Below, in pieces: positions 51,321 to 59,895 of a stretch of DNA of 64,000 bases (position 1 is its first letter; every line of letters starts with the position of its first letter). The notes under the pieces were generated by a model. The model did not search any database and was not told the DNA's origin. It saw only the letters and a list, made by a program, of their open reading frames with translations. Origin of the DNA: JADJYF01 sp050186725 (GTDB taxonomy: Bacteria; Pseudomonadota; Gammaproteobacteria; Ga0077536); contig JBFWYG010000006.1 in the NCBI GenBank assembly GCA_050186725.1, forward strand, positions 71,930 through 135,929. Reading direction: 5' to 3'. Made by a program: the position numbers and the translations under genes.

Positions 51321-53069
51321 CTACCGCTTCTCCGGCAGCGCGAATGCGATCACCGCGTCGCCGAGCGGGAACTTGAACAGCGCATGGCCACCGGCGGCGA
51401 CGGCCACGTACTGGCGGCCGCCGACGCGGTAGGTGACCGGCGGCGCGTTGACGCCGGCGCCCGCGGCAAAGCGCCACAGGCGCTGACCGGTCTTGGCATC
51501 CACAGCGATGAAGTCGCCGCCGGCCTCGCCGGCGAACACCAGCCCACCGGCCGTCGCCAGCGCGCCGGACATGATCGGCGTGTCGGTTTTCAGCTGCCAT
51601 TGGATCTTGCCGTCCGCCGGGTCGAGCGCGGTCAGCGTGCCGCGACGCGGCAGGTCGTCCTTGAACGACAGCACCGTGATGTCCTCGCCCGCGGCGTTCT
51701 TCTCCAGCGTGTAATGCGTGGCCATGTCGCTCGCCGGCACGTACACCCAGCCGGTCTGCGGGCTGTAGGCCGAGGGCGGCCAGTTGGCGCCGCCGGCGGC
51801 GCCGGGCAGCACGTCGATACCCTCCGGCGTCGCGCGGCGGAACATGGTGGTGTCCTGCGGCACGAAGGCTTCTGAGCGACGCAGCGGCGAGCCGGTGATG
51901 CGATTCAGCACATAGAGCCAGCCCGATTTCGACGCCGCCGCCAGCGCCGGCTGGGGACGGCCGTCGGCGCCGCGGGTATCCAGCAGCACCGGTGGCGACG
52001 AGGCGTCGTAGCCCCACAGATCGTGGGGGACGAGCTGGTGATACCAGCGCAGCGCGCCGGTCTGCACGTCCAGCGCAACCAAGGACGAGGTGTAGAGATT
52101 GTCACCGGGGCGCTTGTGATCTTCGAAGCCCGGCGAGGCGTTGCCGGTGCCGAAGTAGATGAGCCCGTTGCGTGCATCGATGGAGGGCGTGGAGTAGATC
52201 GAGCCGCCGCCGGTCTTCCATGCGTCGCGGTACTTGTCCTGTGCGGCGCGCTCGGCGGGAATGTCGCGCGGCAGCGCGTCGCCGAAATGGGTCTTGGCGA
52301 CGAACTCACCCTCCCAGCCCTGCTTCGCGGTGGAGTACCAGCGCCACACGAGATCGCCATTGGTAACGCTGTAGGCGGAGAGAAACGCGCGCAGGCCGTC
52401 GCGCACGCCCTTGCGGCCGAGCACCGAGGCCGAGTCCTTCTCTGCGTCGCCGAGCACCGCGCTGTAGCCGGTGCCGCTGACGCCGACGAACACCTTGCCG
52501 TCGTGCACCACCGGCGCCATGTTGCCGGCGAAGCGCGTGGCGCGATCGAAGGCCTCGTGCTGCGCGGGGTCGTAGTGGCGCAGCGGCTCGAGGTCCGCCT
52601 CATCGCCGGTCATGGGATCGACCACCGGCACGTCCCACAGCGTCTTGCCCGTGGCGGCGTCCAGCGCCAGCAGGCGCGCGTCGGCGGTGATCATGAAGAG
52701 CTTGCCGCCGCTGATGCCGAGCCCGCGATTGTGCGTGCCGCAGCAGAGCTGCTCGGTCGCCATGCGATGGGTGTAGCGCCATAGTTGTCGCCCCGTGGCG
52801 GCGTCGAGCGCGATGACGTGGTTCATCGGCGTGGTGAGATACATCACGCCGTTCACCACCAGCGGGTTGGTCGGGAAGGTGCCGAGTACGCCGGTCTGGA
52901 AGATCCAGGCGGGCGCGAGCTGCGTCACGTTGCCGGTGTCGATGTCGGCGAGCGTGCTGAAGCGCTGGTTGCCGGCGTCGAGGCCGTAGCTCGGCCAGTC
53001 GTCGCTGGCGGCGGCCGTGGCGATGAAGCACCCGCCGAGCAGGGCAAGCAGAGGACGAGTCAGGCGCAT
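51321..53069 (-). CDS. PQQ-dependent alcohol/methanol-dehydrogenase-like quinoprotein
   Basis: A 582-residue periplasmic enzyme with signal peptide LLALLGGCFIATAAA. It is an eight-bladed propeller with tryptophan-docking repeats such as LDAATGRQLWRY, LDAATGKTLWDV and LDVQTGALRWYHQ. The vicinal cysteine pair in EQLCCGTHNRGLG matches the disulphide over PQQ. HDLWGYD carries a conserved active-site aspartate. No cytochrome c domain is fused, so a separate electron acceptor is needed. GGGAGG precedes the ATG at 53069. Substrate unknown. Confidence 0.92.
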   Translation of the reverse strand: MRLTRPLLALLGGCFIATAAASDDWPSYGLDAGNQRFSTLADIDTGNVTQLAPAWIFQTGVLGTFPTNPLVVNGVMYLTTPMNHVIALDAATGRQLWRYTHRMATEQLCCGTHNRGLGISGGKLFMITADARLLALDAATGKTLWDVPVVDPMTGDEADLEPLRHYDPAQHEAFDRATRFAGNMAPVVHDGKVFVGVSGTGYSAVLGDAEKDSASVLGRKGVRDGLRAFLSAYSVTNGDLVWRWYSTAKQGWEGEFVAKTHFGDALPRDIPAERAAQDKYRDAWKTGGGSIYSTPSIDARNGLIYFGTGNASPGFEDHKRPGDNLYTSSLVALDVQTGALRWYHQLVPHDLWGYDASSPPVLLDTRGADGRPQPALAAASKSGWLYVLNRITGSPLRRSEAFVPQDTTMFRRATPEGIDVLPGAAGGANWPPSAYSPQTGWVYVPASDMATHYTLEKNAAGEDITVLSFKDDLPRRGTLTALDPADGKIQWQLKTDTPIMSGALATAGGLVFAGEAGGDFIAVDAKTGQRLWRFAAGAGVNAPPVTYRVGGRQYVAVAAGGHALFKFPLGDAVIAFALPEKR

Positions 53070-53115
53070 GTGGACCTCCCCAGGGACCGAGGGGGGCACT
53101 GTAGCAGAGACCTCG

Positions 53116-53394
53116 TGTAGGGCCGATTTCAATCGGCCATGGCCGGGTTTCGCGGTTGGGGCCGTGCATGGCGGGTTGAAACCCGCCCTACAGACCGCCC
53201 TTGTAGGGCCGATTTCAATCGGCCATGCACGGCATTCGTGGAAACACTGTGCATGGCGGGTTGACACCCGCCCTACAGGCCGCCCTTGTAGGCCGATTTC
53301 AATCGGCCATGCACGGCATTCGTGGAAACACTGTGCATGGCGGGTTGAAACCCGCCCTACAGGGGTACTGTGCCGGGTGCAAGTCCGACCTACA
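53116..53394. repeat. Cluster of TGTAGGGC hairpin repeats including an 85-base tandem duplication
   Basis: Forward copies (TGTAGGGCCGATTTCAATCG, then GCCATG) begin near 53116, 53202 and 53287. Reverse copies (GCATGGCGGGTTGAAACCCG, then CCCTACA) end near 53192, 53277 and 53362. Units 53201-53285 and 53286-53370 are tandem copies with one base deleted and one substitution. A divergent half (GTCCGACCTACA) ends the cluster at 53394. It fills the 357-base space between the divergent PQQ dehydrogenase and cupin genes. Confidence 0.9.
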
Positions 53395-53426
53395 ATCATG
53401 CCATCCGACCGTACGAGGACCCCACC

Positions 53427-53918
53427 ATGCAGACCGCCACCCAGACCGCCACCCAGACCGCCGGCGCCGCGGCGCCGCTGTTCCGTTACGACACCAGCAA
53501 CGTGCAGTGGGCGAAGTTCTTCACGCCCGGCACCTGGTACCGCATCCTGAACGTCGATGTCGCGGCCCGCACCGCCGACATGCTGGTCAAGTTCGAACCC
53601 GACAGCCAGTGCATGTATCACCGCCACGCCTGCTGCACCACGACCATGGTGCTGGAAGGCGAGCTGCGTGTGCATGAGCAGGTGGCCGGCGGCGAGGTGG
53701 TGAAGGTCAAGTCGGCCGGCAGCTACTCGCGCGGCGGCGAAGGCGAGATCCACATCGAGGGCAGCGGCCACGAAGACGCGATCATCTTCTTCGGCATGCG
53801 TACCGATACCGACGTCATCTACGAGTTGCTGAACGAGGACCTGACGCTGAAGCGCGCGGTGACCGTGCAGGACTTCCACGACAACTGGATGAAGTACTGG
53901 CCGAACGATCCGCGCTGA
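53427..53918 (+). CDS. Cupin-domain protein
   Basis: A 163-residue single-domain cupin. The metal-site motif 1 region reads MYHRHACCTTTMVLEGELRVHE and motif 2 contains GEIHIEGSGHED. The layout is like small cupin dioxygenases and ChrR-type sensors; the enzyme activity cannot be assigned. GAGGA at 53414 lies 8 bases before the ATG. An N-terminal TQTATQTA repeat is variable-looking. It is flanked on both sides by TGTAGGGC repeats and convergent with the flavin monooxygenase gene. Confidence 0.85.
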   Translation: MQTATQTATQTAGAAAPLFRYDTSNVQWAKFFTPGTWYRILNVDVAARTADMLVKFEPDSQCMYHRHACCTTTMVLEGELRVHEQVAGGEVVKVKSAGSYSRGGEGEIHIEGSGHEDAIIFFGMRTDTDVIYELLNEDLTLKRAVTVQDFHDNWMKYWPNDPR

Positions 53919-53928
53919 GGGCGCCCTG

Positions 53929-54036
53929 CACGGCCGATTGAAATCGGCCGGGTGACCTTTGTAGGGCGGGTTTCAACCCGCCATGCACAGCTTGACCTCG
54001 CGACGCCGTGCCTGGCCGATTGAAATCGGCCCTACA
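53929..54036. repeat. Three TGTAGGGC-family hairpin repeats
   Basis: Copies at about 53929-53950 (reverse), 53959-53987 (forward, GCGGGTTTCAACCCGC stem) and 54010-54036 (reverse, GCCGATTGAAATCGGC stem) occupy the space after the cupin gene. Confidence 0.85.
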
Positions 54037-54074
54037 TGTCCCGACCTGGCCTGGACATGCATCGGGCCGTGGAC

Positions 54075-54102
54075 GGGACAGACCCCGTCCGGGGTCTGTC
54101 CC
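54075..54102. terminator. GGGACAGACC-family palindrome between cupin and monooxygenase genes
   Basis: 12-base arms GGGACAGACCCC and GGGGTCTGTCCC around GTCC, 6 bases from the end of the leftward monooxygenase gene. Convergent genes flank it. Confidence 0.7.
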
Positions 54103-54108
54103 CCTACC

Positions 54109-55734
54109 TCAACGCAGCACGAACCCCTCGTACCCCTTCGCCGCGATGTCGGCGCAGGTCTGCCGGTACTTCGGGAATCCTCCCGCATACAGCATGAACT
54201 TCTTCTTCCGTCCCGGGATGTTGGGGTTCACGCCCATGAACCAGGAGTTCACGGTCGGGAACAGCGTGGCGCGCGCGGTTTCGTCGACGTGCTCGGTCCA
54301 GGCGACCTCGGCCTGCGTGGTCGGCTCGACACGGCTCAGGCCCTTGGCGCGCATGTCGGCGATGAGATCCGTCAGCCAGTCGACGTTCTGCTCGATGCAG
54401 CGCGGGATGTTGCAGAAGGTCGAGCCGTTGTTCGGTCCGACCAGCGTGAAGAAATTCGGGAAGCCGGTGGTCTGCATGCCGAGGTAGGTCACCGGGCCGT
54501 CCTTCCAGTGCTCTTGCAGGCTCACGCCTCCCACGCCGCGAATATCGATACGCGCGAGCGCGCCGGTCACCGCCTCGAAGCCCGTGGCGTAGATGATGAG
54601 GTCGAGCTCGTACTCGGCCGCCGCGGTCTTGATGCCCTTGGCGGTGATGCGCTCGATGGGCGCTTCCTTGATGTCCACCAGGGTCACGTTCGGCTGGTTG
54701 TAGACCTCGTAGTAGTTGGTCTCCATCGGCACACGCCGCAGGCCGAAGCCGTGGTCCTTCGGGATGAGCTTCTCGGCGACCTTGGGATCCTTCACCCGGC
54801 CGCGAATCTTGCGCGCGATGAAGTCGCTCGCGAGATCGTTCGCGCGCTGGTCGGTCAGCACGTCGCGGAAGGTACCGAGCCAGATGCCGAAGCCGGGCGA
54901 GGCATACAGTTCCTCGAAGAAGGCCTCGCGCTCTTCGGTCGTCACTTCGAGCGCCGAGCGCTCGTCGAACTTGTGCAGGAAGTTGCCCATGGACTCTGCG
55001 CACTGCTGGAAGATCTGGTCGTAGCTCGCGTGGATCTTGCGCTGCGTGGCGTCGTCTATCTTGCTGTTGTGCAGCGGCGCGCACCAGTTCGGCGTGCGCT
55101 GGAAGACGTACAGGTGGCCGACGTCCTTCGCCACTTCCTGGATCACCTGCACGCCCGTCGCGCCGGTGCCGATGATGCCGACGCGCTTGCCGGCGAAGGA
55201 GATCTTCGCCGGGCCATAGCCGTTCGGATCGCGCGGCCAGAGCCCCGTGTGAAAGGCCTCGCCCTTGAACTCGCCGACGCCGGGAATGTTTGGCATCTGC
55301 GGCGCGGACAGCGGGCCGGTGGCGGAGATCAAGAGCGGCGCGCAGGCCTGCCCGCCGTCCTCCAGCGCCACGTTCCACAGGTTGGCCTGCTCGTCATAGG
55401 CGGCCGACTTCACCCGCGCGTTGAAGGTGATGTCCTTGCGCACGTCGAGCTTGTCCGCCACGAAGTTCAGGTACTTGAGGGTCTCGGGCTGAGGCGCGAA
55501 GTGTTCGCTCCAGTCCCATTCGTCCAGGATCTCCTTGGAGAAGGAGTAGCCGTAGGAGTAGCTCTCGGAGTCGAAGCGGCAGCCCGGGTAGCGGTTCCAG
55601 TACCAGGTGCCGCCCACGCCGCTGCCCGCCTCGAACACGCGCACCGACATGCCGAGCTGGCGCAGGCGGTGCAGTTGATACATGCCGGAAATGCCGGCGC
55701 CGATGATGATGGCATCGTAGTGGGTGGTGGACAT
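54109..55734 (-). CDS. Flavin-containing Baeyer-Villiger-type monooxygenase
   Basis: A 541-residue FAD/NADPH enzyme. FAD motif AIIIGAGISGMYQLHRLRQ; the Baeyer-Villiger fingerprint F-x-G-x-x-x-H-x-x-x-W-P is present as FKGEAFHTGLWP; NADPH motif VGIIGTGATGVQVIQE; and YATGFEAVTG. Likely substrates are ketones or cyclic ketones, inserting oxygen to give esters or lactones. The start MSTTHYDAI at 55734 is preceded by GGGAGAG; longer starts are unlikely. A TetR regulator gene lies upstream on the same strand. Confidence 0.93.
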   Translation of the reverse strand: MSTTHYDAIIIGAGISGMYQLHRLRQLGMSVRVFEAGSGVGGTWYWNRYPGCRFDSESYSYGYSFSKEILDEWDWSEHFAPQPETLKYLNFVADKLDVRKDITFNARVKSAAYDEQANLWNVALEDGGQACAPLLISATGPLSAPQMPNIPGVGEFKGEAFHTGLWPRDPNGYGPAKISFAGKRVGIIGTGATGVQVIQEVAKDVGHLYVFQRTPNWCAPLHNSKIDDATQRKIHASYDQIFQQCAESMGNFLHKFDERSALEVTTEEREAFFEELYASPGFGIWLGTFRDVLTDQRANDLASDFIARKIRGRVKDPKVAEKLIPKDHGFGLRRVPMETNYYEVYNQPNVTLVDIKEAPIERITAKGIKTAAAEYELDLIIYATGFEAVTGALARIDIRGVGGVSLQEHWKDGPVTYLGMQTTGFPNFFTLVGPNNGSTFCNIPRCIEQNVDWLTDLIADMRAKGLSRVEPTTQAEVAWTEHVDETARATLFPTVNSWFMGVNPNIPGRKKKFMLYAGGFPKYRQTCADIAAKGYEGFVLR

Positions 55735-55829
55735 GCTGTGCTCTCCCATGGGTCCGCGTGCGAGGCGTCTCACGCCGAGGCGGCGTGCAGGACTGGCGAC
55801 CGATGGTAGGTAGGCGCAAGGCCGAAAGC

Positions 55830-55916
55830 TTGACGTGCATCAGACCCGCGGAGCGGCGCGGCGCTAAAACCATCGCGAGCAGAAGCCGGGAATTACTCGA
55901 AGGTGTAGGCGCCTAC
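55830..55916. promoter_or_regulatory. Operator-like motifs upstream of the monooxygenase
   Basis: TTGAC-GTGC-ATCAG (55830-55843) closely resembles the FNR-type box before the hemerythrin gene. GTAGGCGCCTAC (55905-55916) is a perfect 12-base palindrome that could bind the TetR regulator encoded next to it. Confidence 0.35.
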
Positions 55917-55928
55917 GAGCAAATGCGA

Positions 55929-56585
55929 TCAGACACGACTCAATGCAAGATCCAGCGCCTGCTCGGCATAGCTGTGCACCTCCTGCGCGCTGCGTTGCAT
56001 GAATTGCAGCTGGGTCAAGGTGTAGGCCGAGGCCACCACCAGGCGCGCGGCGTCCGGCGCGCTCAATGCCTGCGTCACTTCGCCGGCCGCCTGCGCGCGG
56101 CGTATCGAGCCGGCGATGATGCCGATCATCGTTTCCTGGAACTCGAGGAAAGCGTCCCACAGGCCGTCGTCGTTGCGAATCAGCACGGCCCATTCGAGCC
56201 ACACCTGGGCGTAGTCCGGCTCGCTCTTCACCGAGTCGGCGAAGCCGTGCAAATGGGCCTTCACCGCGGCCAGCGGCGAGCCGTCGGCGTCGTGGTAGCC
56301 GCGCGCGAGCTCGATGTAGAAGCGTCCGATCTCGGCGACGATGGCGGCGAGCAGCTCCTGGCGGCTCGGGAAGTACAGGAACACGCTCGACACCGCGACA
56401 CCCGCGAGCTTCGCCACCTCGGCGTGACCGGCGCGGCCGAGCCCCCTGCGGGCGGCCACGCCGAGGGCGACCTGCAGTAGCTGGCGGCGCCGCTCCGGCG
56501 CGGCCAGCCACTGGCGGGTCGGTTTGTCCTTGAGATCGCGACGCGTGGCCACCGCGTGTTCTGGTCCTTGCGCTGCGGTCCTCAT
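55929..56585 (-). CDS. TetR-family transcriptional regulator
   Basis: A 218-residue regulator. The N-terminal helix-turn-helix (about residues 30-80) reads RRRQLLQVALGVAARRGLG...EVAKLAGVAVSSVFLYFPSRQELLAAI. The C-terminal ligand-binding part is helical and contains SEPDYAQVWLEWAVLIRNDDGLWDAFLEFQ, as in BetI/TetR_C-type subfamilies. It lies between two leftward monooxygenase genes (Baeyer-Villiger type downstream, LLM type upstream) and probably controls one or both. Confidence 0.93.
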   Translation of the reverse strand: MRTAAQGPEHAVATRRDLKDKPTRQWLAAPERRRQLLQVALGVAARRGLGRAGHAEVAKLAGVAVSSVFLYFPSRQELLAAIVAEIGRFYIELARGYHDADGSPLAAVKAHLHGFADSVKSEPDYAQVWLEWAVLIRNDDGLWDAFLEFQETMIGIIAGSIRRAQAAGEVTQALSAPDAARLVVASAYTLTQLQFMQRSAQEVHSYAEQALDLALSRV

Positions 56586-56631
56586 GGACCGGTGACCCTA
56601 ACTTAGCCGAGCGCGCCGCCCGCGCCTACCG

Positions 56632-58026
56632 TCAGGCGCGGCGCGCGGCGCGCTTCCACGGCGGCAGCGCGGCGTGCGCGGTGTGTTCCGACGGCAGGCG
56701 CGCGTGCCCGGCGCCGAAGTAGTTCTCGCGCAGGGTCCTGCCCTCGTAGTGCGTGCGCATGCGTCCGCGCCGCTGCAGCTCCGGCACCACCAGTTCGACG
56801 AAATCGCGAAAGCCCCCCGGCTGCACGATGGGCACCAGGTTGAAGCCGTCCACCAGGCCTTCGTCCGCCCAGCGTTCGAGTTCATCGGCGACGGTCTGCG
56901 GGCTGCCGATGATCTTCGGCTGGATGCTGCCGAGCGCCATGTAGTGCTTGATGTCGTTCATGGTCCAGGCGCGGTCCGGGTCGACCTGCTTGAAGAAGCC
57001 GAGCAGGCTGGTGATGGCGTTGGACTCGAACTCGTGCACCTGGCGATTGCCGTCGACCAGCGCGAGGTCGACCCCGGTCCAGCCGCTGAACAGCGCCAGC
57101 GCGCCTTCCGGGCTCGCGTAGCGGAGCGCGGTCTCGTACTTCATCTGCGCTTCTTCGTCGCTCGGCGCGACCACCACGGTGATGCCCTGGCAGATCTTGA
57201 TGGCCTCTGGCGCGCGACCGAAGCCCGCCGCGGCCTCGTGGATGCGACGCGTGCTCGCGGCGCTCGCCGCGATGGTCGGATGAATGGCGAACACCGCTTC
57301 GGCGTGCTTGGCCGCGAACAGCATGCCGCGCCCGGATTGGCCGGCCTGGAACAACAGCGGCGTGCGCTGCGGCGAGGGCTCGCACATGTGCGGACCGTTG
57401 ACCTTGAACCAGGCGCCGTCGTGATGGATCTCGTGCACCTTGGCCGGATCGGCGTACATGTCGCGCACCGGGTCGCGCACCACCGCGTCGTCCTCCCACG
57501 AGTGCTCCCACAGCTTGTAGCAGACCTCCATGTATTCCTCGGCGCGTTCGTAGCGATCGTCGTGACCGAGTACTTCCTCGATGCCGAAGTTGGCGTTGGC
57601 GTCGGCCAGGTAGGAAGTGACGATGTTCCAGGCCGCGCGGCCGCCGCTCAGGTGGTCGAGGGTCGAGAACAGCTTCGCGCAGTGATAGGGCGCGAAGTAG
57701 GTGGTGCTGTAGGTGCAGGCGAAGCCCAGGTGCCGGGTCGCGTGGGCCATCAGCGGAATGATCACCGTCGGGTCGTTGCTCGGGAACTGCACCGCGTGCG
57801 CCACCGCCGCGTCGCGCGAGCCGCGGTAGATGTTGTAGGTGCCATGCACGTCGGCCAGGAACAGGCCGTCGAAGCAGCCACGCTCGAGCAGGCGGGCGAG
57901 ATCCACCCAGTAGTCGGTGCTCGTGTAGCCGCGCGAGGAGCCGTCCTGCGGATGCTTCCACAGCCCCTCGGAATGGTGGTTCATGCAGCACTGCGTGAAG
58001 CCGTTGAAGATGATGCGCTTGCCCAT
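56632..58026 (-). CDS. NtaA/SnaA/DszA-family flavin monooxygenase
   Basis: A 464-residue LLM-superfamily enzyme of the NtaA/DszA branch, which uses FMNH2 for breakdown of nitrilotriacetate or sulfones. Typical segments are FNGFTQCCMNHHSEGLWKHP, TYSTTYFAPYHCAKLFSTLDHLSGGRAAWNIVTS and LLFQAGQSGRGMLFAAKHAEAVF. GGGGAGAG stands before the ATG at 58026. The neighbouring sulfite dehydrogenase and TauD genes make an organosulfur substrate attractive, but that is inference. A flavin reductase is not nearby. Confidence 0.9.
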   Translation of the reverse strand: MGKRIIFNGFTQCCMNHHSEGLWKHPQDGSSRGYTSTDYWVDLARLLERGCFDGLFLADVHGTYNIYRGSRDAAVAHAVQFPSNDPTVIIPLMAHATRHLGFACTYSTTYFAPYHCAKLFSTLDHLSGGRAAWNIVTSYLADANANFGIEEVLGHDDRYERAEEYMEVCYKLWEHSWEDDAVVRDPVRDMYADPAKVHEIHHDGAWFKVNGPHMCEPSPQRTPLLFQAGQSGRGMLFAAKHAEAVFAIHPTIAASAASTRRIHEAAAGFGRAPEAIKICQGITVVVAPSDEEAQMKYETALRYASPEGALALFSGWTGVDLALVDGNRQVHEFESNAITSLLGFFKQVDPDRAWTMNDIKHYMALGSIQPKIIGSPQTVADELERWADEGLVDGFNLVPIVQPGGFRDFVELVVPELQRRGRMRTHYEGRTLRENYFGAGHARLPSEHTAHAALPPWKRAARRA

Positions 58027-58090
58027 GATTGCTCTCCCCGGATGGCTGTCCATCCGCGTCAGCGGACGGTCCGAGGGGCATGCTATCCGC

Positions 58091-58114
58091 AAAACTGTTG
58101 AACTAGTCAGTTTT
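58091..58114. promoter_or_regulatory. TetR-type operator candidate in a divergent promoter region
   Basis: AAAACTG (58091-58097) and CAGTTTT (58108-58114) flank TTGAACTAGT. The arms and ACTAGTCAGT core resemble TetR-family operators. It lies 65 bases upstream of the NtaA-type gene and 50 upstream of the EamA gene, in an unusually AT-rich stretch. Confidence 0.5.
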
Positions 58115-58163
58115 TTCGTGATAAGCATAGGGTCATGAGTTCTAAATCAGCGAGCACGGCGCG

Positions 58164-59075
58164 ATGAGTGACGGTGGGCAGGTGAAACTGCACGCCTCCT
58201 CGTCCGAACTCGCCCCGGCCTGGTCGGCTTTCGGCCTGGCCGGACTGGTGGTCGCGACCCTGGCCGCCTTCGCCGCCAACTCGCTGCTCTGCCGCCTGGC
58301 CCTGGGCGGTGAGCTGATCGACGCGCCGCGCTTCACCGCCGTGCGCCTGCTGAGCGGCGCGGCGATGCTCGCGGTGCTGCTGCTCGACCGCGACGGCGGC
58401 GAGCGCGGGCACGTGGACCCGCTGGCCGCCGCGGCGCTGTTCGTCTACGCGGCGGGTTTCTCCTTCGCCTATCTCGCGCTCGATGCCGGCGTCGGCGCGC
58501 TGCTGCTGTTCGGCGCGGTGCAGGTCACGATGATCACCACCGGGCTCCTGCGCGGCGAGCGCTTCACGCCGCTCACCAGCACCGGGCTCGTGCTTGCCCT
58601 CGCGGGACTGGCGGGCTATCTCGCGCCCGGACCGGGCGCGATGCCGACCTGGGCGGTGCTCTGCATGCTGGTGGCCGGCGGCGCCTGGGGCTTGTACTCA
58701 CTGCGCGGCGCGCGGCAAGCTGACCCGGTCATGGCCACGGTGCGCAATTTCATCGCCACGGTGCCAGCCGCCTTCGCGCTGCTGGCGCTGCCGCGCGCGA
58801 ACGCGTCGTTCAGCGGCGACGGCTTCGCGCTCGCCGTCCTGTCCGGCGCGGTGACGTCCGCGCTCGGCTACGTGCTCTGGTATCGCGTGCTGGCGCGCAT
58901 CACCGCCATCACCGCGGCGGTGGTGCAGCTCTGCGTGCCGCTGCTCGCCGCGCTGTTCGGCGTGCTGCTGCTCGGTGAGACCATGCCGCCGCGTCTGCTG
59001 CTCGCCGGGCTCGCGGTGATCGGCGGCATTGGTCTCGTGATCCTCGGGCGGCGTCGCGCCGCCGTGGTTCGCTGA
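58164..59075 (+). CDS. EamA/DMT-superfamily transporter
   Basis: A 303-residue membrane protein with about ten helices in two EamA repeats (for example AGLVVATLAAFAANSLLCRLAL and the second-repeat end LLLGETMPPRLLLAGLAVIGGIGLVIL). Such proteins usually export metabolites; the cargo is unknown. The SoxC-like gene begins 4 bases after the stop, so it is probably the first gene of the sulfur operon and might move sulfite or a related anion. Confidence 0.9.
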   Translation: MSDGGQVKLHASSSELAPAWSAFGLAGLVVATLAAFAANSLLCRLALGGELIDAPRFTAVRLLSGAAMLAVLLLDRDGGERGHVDPLAAAALFVYAAGFSFAYLALDAGVGALLLFGAVQVTMITTGLLRGERFTPLTSTGLVLALAGLAGYLAPGPGAMPTWAVLCMLVAGGAWGLYSLRGARQADPVMATVRNFIATVPAAFALLALPRANASFSGDGFALAVLSGAVTSALGYVLWYRVLARITAITAAVVQLCVPLLAALFGVLLLGETMPPRLLLAGLAVIGGIGLVILGRRRAAVVR

Positions 59076-59079
59076 GACG

Positions 59080-59795
59080 ATGACCGATAGCTCTCGTCGC
59101 CGCTTCCTGCGCGGCACGGCGACCACGGCCGGCCTGCTCGGGTTCGCGGGCGGTACACAGGCGGGCGAAGGACGCGCCCTCGGCCTGCCGGTCTCGGGTT
59201 ACGGGCAGCGCGCTCACTACGAAACCGCGGCGCGCTGGCTGACGCCCACGCGCTATCTCGCCAGCACCGCGTCCTGGACGCCGCTCGCGGATCAGGTAGG
59301 CATCCTCACGCCCTCCGGCCTGCACTACGAGCGTCATCACGCCGGTGTCCCGGATATCGCGCCCGATGCCCATCGCCTGCTGCTCCATGGCCTGGTGCGG
59401 CGTCCGCTCGAATTCACGCTCGCCGAACTGCGGCGCTTTCCCCTGGCGGAGCGCCTGTGCTTCCTCGAGTGCTCGGGCAACAGTTACCGCGAATGGCAGG
59501 GGCCGGGCGGCGCCGACGTGCAGCAGACCCATGGGCTCACCTCGTGCAGCGTGTGGAGCGGGGTACGCCTGGCCGACGTCTTGGCTGAATGCGAGCCGCT
59601 GCCCGAGGCGCGCTGGCTGGTGGCGGAGGGGAGTGATGCCGCGCGCCTGACCCGTAGCCTGCCGCTCGACAAGGCGCTGGACGACGTGCTGCTCGCCTAC
59701 GGCCAGAACGGCGAGGCGCTGCGGCCGGAGCAGGGCTATCCGCTGCGCCTGCTGGTGCCGGGCTACGAGGGCAGCATCAGCGTGAAATGGCTGAG
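59080..59795 (+). CDS. SoxC-like molybdopterin sulfite dehydrogenase (3' part lost in gap)
   Basis: 238 codons are visible. A Tat signal (SSRRRFLRGTATTAGLLGFAGG) precedes a sulfite-oxidase-fold domain. FLECSGNSYREWQGPGG carries the Mo-ligand cysteine. HGLVRRPLEFTLAELRRFP and YPLRLLVPGYEGSISVKWL are the SoxC/sulfite-oxidase segments. The family oxidises sulfite or protein-bound sulfur in the periplasm and hands electrons to a c-type cytochrome, whose gene end follows the gap. About 150-200 residues of this protein are missing. Confidence 0.88.
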
Positions 59796-59895
59796 NNNNN
59801 NNNNNNNNNNNNNNNNNNNNNNNNNNNNNNNNNNNNNNNNNNNNNNNNNNNNNNNNNNNNNNNNNNNNNNNNNNNNNNNNNNNNNNNNNNNNNNN
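59796..59895. other. Scaffold gap of 100 N
   Basis: Exactly 100 N between the SoxC-like and cytochrome genes. Missing parts of both proteins need several hundred bases more than 100, so the placeholder understates the gap. Confidence 0.97.

Noticed and set aside
53201..53370. CRISPR array
   Set aside because: The 85-base repeats are directly abutting palindromic units without unique spacers, and no cas gene is present.
51321..53879. N-terminal extension of the PQQ dehydrogenase into the repeat cluster
   Set aside because: The open frame crosses noncoding repeats and the cupin gene; a signal peptide and a strong ribosome site mark the start at 53069.
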